Translations under genes and position numbers: made by a program
The notes under the pieces: model-generated
Told to the model about the DNA's origin: nothing
What the model saw: the letters and a program-made list of their open reading frames with translations, nothing else
Database searches by the model: none
Shown: one piece after another, positions 23,065-34,372 of the stretch
Layout: each line of letters opens with the position of its first letter
How positions within the stretch are numbered: position 1 is the first letter of the stretch
Source of the DNA: Termitomyces sp. T153
Taxonomy: Eukaryota; Basidiomycota; Agaricomycetes; Agaricales; Lyophyllaceae
Length of the DNA stretch: 64,000 nucleotides
Direction of reading: 5' to 3'
NCBI GenBank assembly: GCA_018296165.2
Contig: JACKQL020000084.1
Coordinates: 146,420 to 210,419, forward strand

Positions 23065-23829
23065 GAGCTGTTCATAGTTGAGACATTTGGGGCAAGGTTG
23101 TTCTTGCACAAAGACCAAGTATGTCATCTGTCCATCATCATCAACATAAAAGTAAACTCGATTAATAATGTCTATAAGTAACATCAATCCCTTTTGATGC
23201 TGAAGGTCTGGCTGAGTTCCCTCCTTCCCTGACCTCATTTCATGCTTTCTCTATGAGCAAGCACACCCAGAACTCAACATTCCATTGATAGATGTCCCCC
23301 TTGAGGAATGTCCAGCAACAATTGGCAAGATACAAGTCTATCCCTTGGCTGTTGCTACTTTCTATGCACAAAGTAATATTTCAGGCATAGGTGGAATGTT
23401 TCAGGAGAGGATATGTGCTGTACCTTTGTGGCATGGAGGTCTGCCACATTATGACTGTGTTTTTGCTGTGAATGATAAACAGTTGGAAGGATTTTCTGGA
23501 CTTCATGCTGCAAGAGTTCACCTATTTTTTGACATCACACATGAAAAAGAAAGTATCCTTGTGCACTTGTTACCTGGTTCCATGCCCTTTCAGCTAAACC
23601 ATGTTCAGAGACAGGAATGTGGATTGTAGAGCCAGACTGTGATAATCAAGGAGAATGCATCATGTTTATCATTCATATAGACAGCATTTTACTTGCTGCT
23701 CACTTAATTGGCTGTGGAGGTGCAGAGCAAGTCCCAAAGAAATTGATGCCCAGTGATAGTCTTGATGCATTTCCACAGTTCTTTGTTAATAAATATATTG
23801 ATCATTATAGTCATGAGATAGCCTTTTAA
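21692..23829 (+). pseudogene. Plavaka-type DNA transposase lacking its catalytic core
   Basis: The N-terminal part (21692-22276) has the family signature: a Pro-rich PPPWGHLPHNDFSLYAD, then ADLLFWQTQMAANNINDLMQVW. After only about 150 bp the sequence is already at the C-terminal side (FPGLERFSQG near 22420). The region expected in between, which holds the DDE core and zinc motifs, is deleted. The C-terminal parts follow: 22548-22949 (EFGAPNGLCSLITESAHIRA, ALGQMLLINQHLDKLAA), 23285-23629, and 23617-23829 (MWIVEPD, IIHIDSILLAAHLIG, SLDAFPQFFVNKYIDHYSHE). Plavaka elements move by cut and paste. This copy could not make active transposase. Confidence 0.8.
23034..23060 (+). repeat. (GAT)9 microsatellite
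   Basis: Nine GAT units inside the Plavaka C-terminal frame, coding a run of Asp. A natural acidic run expanded by slippage. Confidence 0.9.
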
Positions 23830-23988
23830 TACAATATATGTTTTAGTGCCAATACCACAACAAGTGTTTTCCTTGACTCCAAAAAACAGTCTTTATTCCA
23901 AGGTCTACAAAGTAGCTGAGGCTTTACTCCATCTTCAACCACCAAATTTTGTCCTTGATTTTTGCTCCCATGTGATAAGGTTATTAGG

Positions 23989-24450
23989 CATGTGATCTTG
24001 TCTGACCTGGTATCCTTTTCTTGTCCTCAATTTTTGCTCCCTTCCAGCTATCACCACCAGCTATATAATGAAAATGAACATCATGTGACTTTGACCTACT
24101 CTGACCAGGTATCCTTGTCCTTGAATTTTGCTCCCTTGAGCACATGATCTGGTCTGACTGGGTATCCTTTTCTTGTCCTCAATTTTTGCTCCCTTCTAGC
24201 TATTACCACTTGCTATATAATGAAAATGAACATCATGTGACTTTGACCTACTCTGACTGGGTATTCTTGTTCTTGAATTTTGCTCTCTTAAGCACATGAT
24301 CTGGTCTGACTAGGTATTCTTTCCTTGTCTGCTCCCTTTTAGCTGCTACTACTGGCTAATATTGTGAAATTGAACACTATGTGTGTTTTCAAGTTTTGCT
24401 CCCTTCCAGCTATCACATCCAGCTAATATTGTGAATATGAACACCATGTG
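23989..24450. repeat. About 153-bp tandem repeats downstream of Plavaka
   Basis: Units start at 23989, 24143 and 24295 with CATGTGATCTTGTCTGACC-like blocks. Each contains ATTTTTGCTCCCTTC and CTATATAATGAAAATGAACA. The third is degenerate, and shorter echoes run to about 24520. It lies between the transposase end and the inverted repeats at 24.8 kb, in the position of subterminal repeats. Confidence 0.7.
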
Positions 24451-24774
24451 ACTTTGACCTACTCTGTCCTTAAAATTTGCTCCCTCCCAGCTATGTTCTT
24501 TGGCTATTACCACCAGCTAATTAATGGAATTGCTTGTTTTCATTATTTTTTTCCTTCTTGTTCTGTTATTCTGTTATATTCTTTAATATTACTGTTTTCT
24601 TTTTCTTTTTTAATTGTGGTGTTCTATTAGGACAAGAGAACACTACATATATATTCTGTAGCTTGTTCAGGATAGCTTTGCAATGTATCTGTGTTCATGA
24701 CAACCAGTCACATTTATAAAGATAATTTCATAACATGTTAACTTTCCATTATTTGAGATAAAATATTTAACAAA

Positions 24775-25000
24775 GTTGGTTGATTAGTCAGCTGCTGCTA
24801 CAGCAATGGATTGTTTAATCTGCTTGACAAAAACACTGGGCTGTAGCAGCAGCTGACTAATCAACCAACCCAGTGTTTTTGTCAAGCAGAATTACACAAT
24901 ACATTGCTGTAGCAGCAGCTGACTAATCAACCAGCCCAGTGTTTTTGTCAACTGGATTATGTAATCCATAGCTGTAGCAGCAGCTGACTAATCAACCAAC
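24775..25000. repeat. Inverted and direct terminal-repeat cluster
   Basis: A 66-bp arm (24775-24840: GTTGGTTGATTAGTCAGCTG ... AAACACTGGG) faces near-perfect inverted copies at 24869-24934 and 24935-25000, plus a partial one at 24841-24868. Another arm in the first orientation lies at about 25697-25745. This fits stacked termini of a small DNA transposon family. Confidence 0.75.
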
Positions 25001-25022
25001 CCAGTGGATTGTATACTGCAAA

Positions 25023-25666
25023 TGACCCAGATATGAAACATGACCTAGATATGAAATGGCACAGGTAAACACCACATACTTGTCACAATTCTTCTCCAAT
25101 TCTCTTGGAGATTATTTTCAGCAATGCCAGACATATCATACATAGATGTACATGAAGCCAAAAAAAGTAACAAAAATCAAACTTGAGAGGATGGTTGAAT
25201 TTTGCTATTTCATCTACTTTCATCTGTGTATTGTCAGCATGTTATAGGTCTAATTTTTCTCCAAGTTGTCATGTAAGTAAAAGTACATAATCTCTACTGA
25301 TCTGGCTTAATTTAACATCTATAATGCATATAAGAAGGAGAAAGCAAGTTTCAAATGACAAAGGGATGGATTGGCATGACAAATATTTAAACTCAGCTTG
25401 GCATCCTACCCTGGACTCTTTGCAGACCATGACACAGAGTCCTAAAGCTTGGCAGGGTCACATACCCATCATGTCTCATTTCATGTTCAAAACAACCCTT
25501 CCATTGGGATGTCTCTGGCATCCTTCCTCAAATGAGAAAAAGATAAAAAAAACTTGGCACACTCATACTTTGTATACTAGAAATGTAAGTTTCTTATTTT
25601 CTGAGGAATATGTAGGATATTGATGGAAGCTGAAGTCATTCAAAATCTTGTTTCATATCTGGGTCA
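25023..25666. mobile_element. MITE-like element with inverted ends
   Basis: TGACCCAGATATGAAAC (25023-25039) and its exact reverse complement GTTTCATATCTGGGTCA (25650-25666) bound 644 bp. The inside is AT-rich and holds one frame (25324-25623) with no known motif. It is flanked on both sides by the TTGGTTGATTAGTCAGCTG repeat family. Confidence 0.55.
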
Positions 25667-26249
25667 CTGACAGTAATTAGCTAGATGAAAACAATGGGTT
25701 GGTTGATTAATCAGCTGCCACTGCAGTGATGGATTGTGTAATCTGGGTCAGCTGAAATTTCATGGTTAACCTCCATTCCTTTGGCCAGTCAATCAACAAT
25801 TGTTGTCTGGCAGTGTTGTTTATTTCTGATAAATTCAGTTATGTGCCTTTGTACTATTACATGTAGTCTTCTGACAAATTTACACAACATTAGTCATTTT
25901 TTTGGATATCTTATTTTGTGAAAACATGTAAATATAACATTTGTATACAACTGTATTATGTATCATTTGTAGTCACATTATAACATAAATACATTGAATC
26001 TACTACAAACAGATTGATGAGTTCTAGTAGACCTCGGACTTGCCGTGCACTGCGACGGCCCATTCTCGATGGTATCAAAGACACATTGCGGAAGACCAAG
26101 ATCAACAACAAAAGACAAAGCTATTCATAGACGCACAAAGACCTACTTCTGGAGACAAAGCTTATCAAGGCGACGCCTCCGTTTTACTGATGAGAAGCAT
26201 TGTATCTACTTTTAATCTGCCTGTCTCCCGTATATGTGTTCCCTCGAGA

Positions 26250-26799
26250 TTTTCGTCTCTGGTTCCCACGGTCTACAGGTGATGGTATGAGATCAAAAGC
26301 GTTTCCCGTTGTTGTGGTTGTGGAGGCAATTAGAGCAGAGCGAACAGCCATCCGCTTGAGTCCTTGGTGCTCCTACAATGGTGATCTCAACCTTCTCACC
26401 ATTGGAGCACAAACTGATTATACACTGGTCATTTTCGACATGTGCAAAGAAGATCCGACCGCACAATTCTCATACTTTGTATCTCAGCTGAAGGCTCGGC
26501 GGACTTGTCCCCATGAATCGTGCGACTTTGTTCGTGCCATCTGGTCTCCCGCGCCAGTTATATCAGCTGGAGGATACAGTCGTGAGACTGCTATCCGAGC
26601 CGCTGAGGAACGCAGAGAGCTCGTTGCGTTTGGTCGATACTACATTTCAAACGTGAGTGCAATGGTCTCATTATCCACACTTCAAGTCTGACGTGATTTC
26701 AAGCCTGATCTGCCCATCCGTTTAATAAACAACATTCCGCTGGCACAGTATGACCGTAGTACGTTCTATGGCATTGTCGGGGACCAGAATGAAACTTAA
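26250..26799 (+). pseudogene. Old yellow enzyme (NADH:flavin oxidoreductase) C-terminal remnant
   Basis: The frame at about 26292-26652 reads ERTAIRLSPW, then IWSPAPVISAGGYSRETAI and ELVAFGRYYISN. An intron (26653-26703, GTGAGT...CAAG, TCTGAC branch-like site) is followed by PDLPIRLINNIPLAQYDRST. These are the conserved C-terminal half of FMN-dependent OYE-family reductases, including the AFGRxxISNPDL segment. A TAA at 26797-26799 precedes further homologous sequence (LGYLTYS). The N-terminal half of the TIM barrel is missing, so it is a truncated gene at the edge of the repeat block. Confidence 0.75.
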
Positions 26800-28283
26800 C
26801 TCGGGTACCTCACTTACTCCTTGTGGGGGGAGATGAAGAAATGAAGTCTTTCATAGAGCTAAATTACTTTCAGATGAAAGATGATACTCATGTCAAGCGT
26901 TAATATAGTGCATCCCCGTACCCTATAAAGAAAAGATCAAATGAAGATCATAACACCGAGTTGGAATCTATGCCACGGTACGAAACATCATACCCAACGA
27001 GTTTCAACAGCTACTTCGTCGATAAAGGTACTTAGACTCTCAAGTGATCGCGTCATTGATTCTCGTATGGTTAATTTAGGTCAGTGAGAGGGGGAAATGG
27101 GTGAAGATAATAAGCAAGTGCGAACTTATGACAACAGAACCTACCGATACCGATACCTAGCATACTAGTTCCCGCTCGAATCGTCTTGCGTGAAGGCAAA
27201 AACGGCAAAACTGGGGACAGAGGGTTCGAAGGTCTGAAGTTGCGTGAATATTTACCTTGTTGCTTCTCGACTCCTTCAACTGCTGCTGAGACAAGCGAAA
27301 ATGAAATAAAATACAAGATATAGGTGAAACTACTTTGGGAGTTGAAGCAGAGATTATGAAGGAGGAGGGCGAAGAGCGGGGAGGCAAGAAGCGAGGGGAA
27401 GTGTAATGCAGGATGCCAGAAAGTAACATAGAATCATCTGAACTTGGGGAAGCCGTGTGAATACACATCACCAAATGGCTCAGAGAGGGCACGAAAGAAA
27501 GGCACGGGTGAGGGGATAAGGATAAATAATTATACAATTGGGAAGATCGCCATCGGTCGACAGAGAACTACTGCACAATCGGGGGCTGAACGCTAATTGC
27601 GAGACCAATCGCGACGTGCAACAAAAATTATGTAATGCTCAAGCTTCATCCAATTGTCCACAATTACGTCAGAATAATCCAGTGGGCACTGACTGCATCT
27701 TATCGAATCCATATCATAGCTTGAGATCATTTTACGACGCATGTCGCGCATGTACTGACCTATTGGAAGAGGACAAAAACTGAATCTTCGTATTTTCTTC
27801 TTTCTCTCAAGGTATAAGCCAAATACTTCTAGCAGAGCTGCACTAAACAGAATGTATTAGTTTAGCTGAACCTCCTTCTCACTGATGGAACTCCGGGCCG
27901 GCTGTTCACTTGAACATTCTCATGGTGCTGCATCTCTTCTTGATGATTCTTATCAAGGGTAAGTCATCGCCTTGAGAAGCCAGAACTCAGTCAGATTTCA
28001 ATTACAGCAGTACTAGCTCAAGGAAAGCCAACGCGGCTCTCATGCGGAACCCCGTAAAGGTTAAGCGACGTTAAGCTTTGAGAACGAATGACCCCGTAAG
28101 GATCATTGAACCTTTGGGAAAGTTCACCCGGCTCAAACGCTTTTTTAGCGCAGTCATCTGATTTGTCTCCTGAGTGGACGACTTTAAAGGTGATTTCGAA
28201 CATCATAAAAGGACCTCTTCATCACCAATCCATCGTTAAACCTTCCAGTCATTTGGATTGGACCTCCTACCTGTTCATACACC
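26800..28283. other. Intergenic DNA of the gene island
   Basis: Base composition is normal for CpG. Short frames such as 27538-27783 (+) and 27537-27157 (-) show no recognisable motif. It includes the upstream region of the dioxygenase gene, with CATAAAAGG near 28203 as a possible TATA element. No gene supported. Confidence 0.45.
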
Positions 28284-29876
28284 ATGCCAGGTACAGCTCT
28301 TCTGGAAACTCCTCGCCACATTCCTCCCCCTCCAACAAAGGCAAATTGCGAGAGTCATTTAGATCGATTCACTTGATTTGTGGCTGATAAGAGATCTCAG
28401 TGGACTTCGCAGACCTAGCTATCATCGATCTTGCCAAATTTGGCACCCCCGAAGGAAAGGCTGAGCTCGTCAAGGATATATGCAATGCGATGAATACCAC
28501 CGGTTTCTTCTACGTCATCAATCATGGATACAGTCAAGAACAGGTCTTTTTACTCTGGTTGATTTTGCTAAGACCTAATGATTCCTATTGTGAAGACCCG
28601 ACGGATGTTTGATATTGCTGAACTCCCTTTTACCATCAGCGAGGAGGAAAAACAGAAATATGTCGCCAAAATACAGGAGAGCGGGAGTTTTCAAGGATAC
28701 AAGCCACGTCAATTCTGGGTGTGTCTTCTACTCAAGATTTGGACGCATGCTCAAGTTATTGAGGCGTAACCCACTAGCACATCGACGCCGGTGTCCGTGA
28801 TCAGATCGAGCACTACAACTGTAGGCGCCGCCCGTTTAACAGAAGCTCCGAATATTGAAAACCCTCTTCTATAGTCCATACCGACGTCACTTTGAAAGAA
28901 CATCCAGAAGCTTTGCGGCCGTTCTTGCCGGAGATCGACGGTTTTATGCGACATAACTATTTCAATATCCTTCTTCCACTTTTTCGGTACAGAATATTGA
29001 TTATGTGATGATTCCACTGAGAAAATGCCCCAGGTTGCTTGCTCTTGGTCTCGAACTTCCTGAAGAGACTTTCGTGGAAAAAAGCACTCTGGCGTCTCCA
29101 TTGTCAGACACATATTGTATAGTCTCCTCACCTTATCAACTTCGTCTATTCTTACTAAACGTCTTGTTAGTCCGATTCATGAAATAGTAAGTAGATACAT
29201 TTCGATAGTCACTTTGAAAACAATCCGACCCCATGATACAAGCTACCCGCGATCATCTGAAGACGAAGAGAAGACAAAAAATGTCTGGTTGAAGGGTCAC
29301 ACAGGTAGCAGCATAATCGTGTCATTCTCACATTCTCGTGTACCACTGCTCAATTCAACAATCGTAGATAATGGAGCTTTGACTCTACTATGGAGTCAGC
29401 CAGTTTCAGCGTTACAAATTCGCACTACGGACGGGGAGTGGAAATGGGTCAAACACATTGATAACGCTTTGGTACAACGAACATTATCATTTATCGTCGC
29501 TCGCAAAGATCTCGCTGACGACAGAATCTAGGTCGTCAATGCAGGAGACACTCTCGAGTTTCTATCGGGCGGTTTCTACAAGGCCACAATCCATCGTGTA
29601 CACCAACCACCTCCAGATCAACGAAACCTTACTCGCCTAGGCGTTTTCTATTTCTCGTTGTTTGACGATGATGTGAAGCTTCTTCCTCTGGTGCAGAGCC
29701 CTGTTCTTCAACGTGTTGGAATCACCCGGAGGATGGACGATGAGCTTGCTCCAACAGCCGGAGTATATCGGAAGGCTAGGATCTCCTCCTACGGACTGAC
29801 CTCCCCAAAGGAGGGAAAGGATAAAGGAGTAGAAGAAGAGGAAATCGCAGGGGTAGTTATTCGGCACTATAACTGA
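28284..29876 (+). CDS. 2-oxoglutarate/Fe(II)-dependent dioxygenase (IPNS-like)
   Basis: Enzyme of the isopenicillin-N-synthase-like family, which oxidises small molecules with 2-oxoglutarate, O2 and Fe(II). Start ATG 28284 (MPGTALLETPRH). Supported exons: 28284-28347, 28401-28543 (LAIIDLAKFGTPEGKAE, GFFYVINHGYSQEQ), 28596-28718, 28778-28820, 28875-28986, 29034 to about 29090, an exon ending at 29186 (RFMKY), 29243-29304, 29368-29471 and 29532-29876. Fe ligands are visible as HTD in KGHTDNGALTLLWSQP (the Asp codon is split by the 29305-29367 intron) and His in KATIHRVHQP. The 2OG-binding Arg is in TRLGVFYFSLFD. Intron 1 is GC-AG. The sequence between about 29090 and 29170 could not be spliced cleanly and may be damaged. 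CpG use is normal. Substrate is unknown. Confidence 0.8.
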
Positions 29877-30658
29877 CTTGACGTAACCAATTGTAATGGG
29901 CACTGGCAATGTATGACTTGAGGTTCCGCCCTCCTCACTGCATTCACCCAACATTTTTGATATTGTTAGGAGGGGTCATGTCGAGTAAACACTACTCTAC
30001 AGTCGCCGCCGGAGCTCTCGCATGCTGGTTTTCCGCGTGAATGTTATATTCTCTGGACACAGATTTCGAAACCATGTGTCATCCTCACTCTGATATCGCT
30101 CGGGCCTTACTATGGTTCCATCCACTTCTGCTTCAGGCTCTGGAAAATTCATAATTAACATCTACATAACTATCAAAAAGTGATGTATCATGTTCGTCTT
30201 CTGCTAACAACTTCTATTTACTATCTGGGTTCAAGCTTGCTTTCCTTACGGATATACACAAACTTCATGTTAGAATCACAAGAATACCCGAATCACATCA
30301 GTTTCGAACGACTTACCGGACTGTCGACTGGGCAAATCGTCAAAAATATTGTCTCTGCAGGAAGCGCGAAGATGGCGACAGGCCCCAAAGCATGCGCCGA
30401 ATACTCGATGATTTCGCACGAGGCGGACACGGCATTATCATCCAACAAGGTTGTTGGAAAAGTGCTTCAGACGTGTGATGTGGAAAGAGCAGTCCTTCCC
30501 TACATGTGCTCCTGCACATTGAGGCTCTCTCTCCATACAAATCCTAATCTTCTTAGAGGTTTACGTTTCGCCGGACACGATTGCGTAAGGTGCGTTATGG
30601 GTTCATCAAGTCACGCTCTTATGGGAAAAAGCATAGACAGCTCTCTTTCGCGCGGCAA
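29877..30658. other. Unassigned coding-like sequence
   Basis: Frames at 29960-30150 and 30180-30677 (+) have gene-like composition, but I recognise no domain and see no consistent splice pattern. Possibly a decayed host gene. Confidence 0.3.
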
Positions 30659-31560
30659 TTACAATAATAGACCATAAAGATCTCGCTTCCCATGCAAAGT
30701 AAAGTCGCCGATGATGAGCGGCAAGTCCGCTGAACGAAGGGTACAGAGGCGGAGGACGTTGCTCACACCATTGCTGACCCCTGTCCAATGTCCATGCATC
30801 TTTGATTTCCGATAAACAACTTCACGGGACTTACTTACGTGGATTAAATGATACGGAACTCCTTCACCTGTGACACGATAGTCTGTTTCAATGCACGACA
30901 AGAAAACGCTGTGATCACAAGAATGGAAAGGATGCGAAATCGGAGTTATCTCGCTCAAGCTAAGTCTATTCCAACTGTCATCGTGCTGAAACTCAAGGCC
31001 GATGAGCTTGATCAGATTGGCGGGATGTAACCTAAAAGCTGCGGGCAAGTGTGATCGGCCTTCTCCGATGGGATGTGGCAGATGAACTCACGAATCGCCA
31101 CCGGTGGTCTGAACAACGCATACGACATGGCCGTCGATGGATCGGGGGTATGTTATTTCGGAAGTCTGCGCAAGGATAACAAACAGTTTGTAGAAGCAAA
31201 GCTCAGGAGGTTGTTTCGAAAGGAGTGAGTGGTGTTTTTGCCGTATACCAAAGTAGCACGAGGCAACTGGGTGTCTCCCTTCGTCCGGAATAGATAGAAC
31301 ATCTTCGGAAGACCAGATATTCAAGAAGAAAAAGGGAATAAGTGGAGAAGGAAATTGTTTACAGTGTAGTCTGGTTTTCCATCTAAAACAAGATAGAAGT
31401 GCGGCAAGCCCGATATGATAAAGAGAGGGAAGAGATAAATACTCTTGTGAAGTCATACTACGAGACTTCTTCCAATTTACAGGTGGAAAAAGTACAAGTG
31501 ATAGGAGGAAAGTAGAAGTCTGATTTTCTGAGAAGATGAAAAGCTTTCCGGATCCTGTCG
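30659..31560 (-). pseudogene. Unrecognised coding-like remains on minus strand
   Basis: Open - frames at 31048-30659 and within 31560-31088 contain gene-like peptides (RSIDGHVVCVVQTTGG near 31130) and donor- and acceptor-like sites. No family could be assigned and no complete exon chain was built. Confidence 0.3.
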
Positions 31561-31568
31561 GACCAGAG

Positions 31569-32395
31569 CTACTTGGGCGGAGGGGTAGATGGCCCTGGAA
31601 ACAGATATCCGTGACATAAGGACCGAAAGGCACCGATGTCCGCATTGAAATCGACGTACCGAACAGACCTGCACGAACCGGCGGCGCCGGAGACAGGCCC
31701 AATGCAGCAGGAATTGGTGTAGGGGCGAGCAGAGGGTTCGCTAACCAGAATTATTAGCATCTATATGATGCTTCAAAGAATGGAAGTAAACCCACGTCTC
31801 CACTGTGCCCAAGCGGGCATCTCTGGTTTCGGAGGCGGCGGGGCAGGGACAGGCGCAGGAGCAGGCACCGGCGGCGGAGCTTTGATCATACGAGGCTTGC
31901 GCTCCGGACGCTTGTGGACAACACGCCAGCCGGGCGGAGCCGGAGTTGGAGCTGGAGGAGGTCCTTCAATTGCAGGTGGAGGCGGCGGTGCTTCTAGCGT
32001 CGGTGCCTGTAGAAGAAAAATGAAAATCTCATAGACATTGCAAGATACAACTCACACTTGGTCGCCAGTCTGGTGCAAACTCCCCTCCTGCACCGTGCTT
32101 CGATTTCATTTGCATCAGCTCCGCGATCTCGCTGAGAATATCCGTTTGGGCTATTTTGACATGAATGACGAGGCTCATACTATCGACTCACTACTGAAGC
32201 GCGCGACGCTCGTCACGAAGCTTTCCTACCTCTGCTAGAAGAATTCTAACTTCAGTAGCAAGGGCTTTGCTGAAATCGTTCAGATACCTGGTTATCGATC
32301 GGATCCAAACATTAGAGATCGTGTGCACATCACGCAGAAGTATGAGGAACTCACTTTGGCGGCTGCATTTGTGGTCCATAACCATTCTTGTTCAT
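31569..32395 (-). CDS. Conserved small proline-rich protein, six exons, unknown function
   Basis: A complete model closes with correct phase: complement of 31569-31594, 31660-31740, 31796-32006, 32056-32131, 32192-32287 and 32355-32395, totalling 531 nt or 176 residues. Start ATG at 32395 (MNKNGYGPQMQPPKYLNDF). The N-terminal 60 residues form a helix with heptad-like leucines (FSKALATEVRILLAEVGKL, DERRALQYEIAELM). The middle and C-terminal parts are Pro/Ala-rich with WRVVHKRPERKP and EMPAWAQWRPNP, ending GPSTPPPK. All five introns are GT-AG, 49-67 nt. I associate this layout with uncharacterised basidiomycete proteins. A scaffold or adaptor role is only a guess. Intact, with normal CpG. Confidence 0.75.
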
Positions 32396-32499
32396 GGCAA
32401 TAAGATTTTCAGAAAAGCTGGGCGGAGAGAGTGATGGTGAAGGAGAACAAACGGAGAACACGAGGCAAGTGCCTGTTTACCGTATCGGTGATTAGCTCA

Positions 32500-33440
32500 G
32501 ACTCTTGCCTTGAGAGGCGTCAAAGTCATTGTGGACGAATCGACGGAAGTTCACATGCCAATCAGTGGCGGGTTGACAACACGACCCAGCTCAGGTGAGT
32601 CCGCGTTGGGTTACAAGGGATACCTGAAAGTGGGACAACCCTTGCTCGCACTACGACACCTCGTGACCATCCATGTGACCAGTCCGGGACAAGTTCGAAA
32701 ACCCAGGCATCATCAGACATGATGACATCCTGTTGGAGCATCTTCCCCTCATCTGCAAGCACATAGAGAAGCAAGGCTACAAAATTGCGTCAATATTTGC
32801 ATCCTATGGCGGGCCCCAGATCACATTCCTTCTACCCTCAGATGCCGATTCTTTCATGGCACGGGGCTCGTTCACTGTACCCACTCGTGTATCAAAGCAT
32901 GCTGCTCATGGTTGAACCACTCAAAGAGATCCCTATTGAAAAGCCTTTTGAGTTGGTTGTCACTGTAGCCAGGGACTATGACCAATTACACAAGAGGTTG
33001 GTACAGTGGCTGAAGATGAAGACTTCGAAGAAGGCCTTCATTGGCAGCCGGATTACACAGATCTCATCATCTTCTTGATAGCATCTTGGGTAGACACTCT
33101 TATGATTCTGCAGAGTGAGGAGTCTTTTCCGCGGACATTTCCAGAGTTCATCTCAGCACCATGACTCTTGTGGGATTACAACAACAACCCACTTCGCAAG
33201 ATGTTGCTTGGTGATCTAGTGTCAAAGGGTGCTGACCAGATCAGTAGTACAGTGAGCTCTTTAGCTTGTGAGTTGAGGGAGCTCTGTGGAGAGGTAAGGT
33301 CCATCCAAGCCCAACGGATGGATATAGCTGTGAGCCAAGCACACATGTTTAACCTGGTCTCAGACCCTTGACTTTCACATCAGCTCAATGCAGCAGGCTC
33401 TGCTTATTCAAGGTCAAGAGGACAATGAAGGGCTGTGTTG
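32500..33440 (+). pseudogene. Decayed unrecognised ORF (possible retroelement)
   Basis: Overlapping + frames read EHLPLICKHIEKQGYKIA (about 32736), EPLKEIPIEKPFELVVTVAR (about 32925) and LRKMLLGDLVSKGADQISS (about 33190), with coiled-coil-like character at the end. Frameshifts separate them. CpG drops across this stretch towards the repeat-rich side. No domain recognised. Confidence 0.35.
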
Positions 33441-33905
33441 GGTGGGGTGGCTCAAAAACATACTATATTTCACTCCATATTTTCCTGCTTTCTCCTCATT
33501 CCTTAATTGGCCTCATTGTAACCCTTCTTCTTGTCTTCTTGATGACCATATCTTCTTTTCTTGCACTGCTCCTGAGGGAGCACCCTCCTCATCACTATTT
33601 GATATTGAATCTCAATCACTTCCTCATTGTCTGTAATGTTTCTGTTATAGGTCATGCAGATTATGATTCATACTCCATAAGTCAAAACCAGTCATGATTC
33701 TGTCTATAGAGTATGAAGTAAAATTACACAAAAGCATGGGCATAATCATAATCCAGTGCATTGCCTGAATGTGTGCCAGAAGGCATCGATGGGCACTCAG
33801 CTTGCCTGCATGTGAATCCTCTAAATATGAACTACAAATAGTAGTTCAACCTGCTTGTTCATCCATCTGCAAGGAAAATACTTCCTCATTGTTCACAATG
33901 TCAGC
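33441..33905. other. Unassigned AT-rich repeat-like sequence
   Basis: Overlapping short frames with hydrophobic low-complexity peptides in both directions. No gene or known element identified. Confidence 0.3.
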
Positions 33906-34372
33906 TCAGTGCTCTGATACAATGTTAGTTGTTTCAATTGAGCTGCTATTTCTAGCTTTGGGTGCAATGGGGGTAACAATGTTAGTCACTACAGCTGCAT
34001 CCAAAGGGCCAGGGACAATAGGTGTTGTTATCTCTGGACTGGCATTGATGAGAGCCAATGGCTCATTGGCATAGTCCAATTCTGTGGACTTCTCAGTGGT
34101 TGCATCCTGCAAGGACACAACAGATGTTGCAGATGGGCTGGAAGTAGCCTATACCACTGCTGAAGAGGGCCCCACCTCAGTTGGAGCAGCACTCAGCAGA
34201 GGAGCCATGAAAAGTGACTCCTCTGCTCCTAATAAGGTGGTGTCCACCACCTCCACAGGACATTGCAGGAAGGTGAGTGAAGATGGCTGACTCCCCATAG
34301 CACAGCCATTCAGCCACACACAGTGAGAATTGACCACAGCTCTCATATATCTGAAGGAGCACTTGGAAGCAC
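33906..34372 (-). pseudogene. Decayed Ser/Thr/Ala-rich ORF interrupted by LTR-B
   Basis: On - the frame reads through 34370-34149 (FLQCPVEVVDTTLLG, SAAPTEVG), one TAG, then 34118-33906 (ATTEKSTELDYANEPLALIN). Low complexity, no domain. Its upstream end is cut by the LTR-B insertion at 34373. Confidence 0.35.

Noticed and set aside
24448..24719. Hydrophobic small frames as membrane peptides
   Set aside because: T-rich repeat DNA gives Phe/Leu/Ser runs. No start context or homology.
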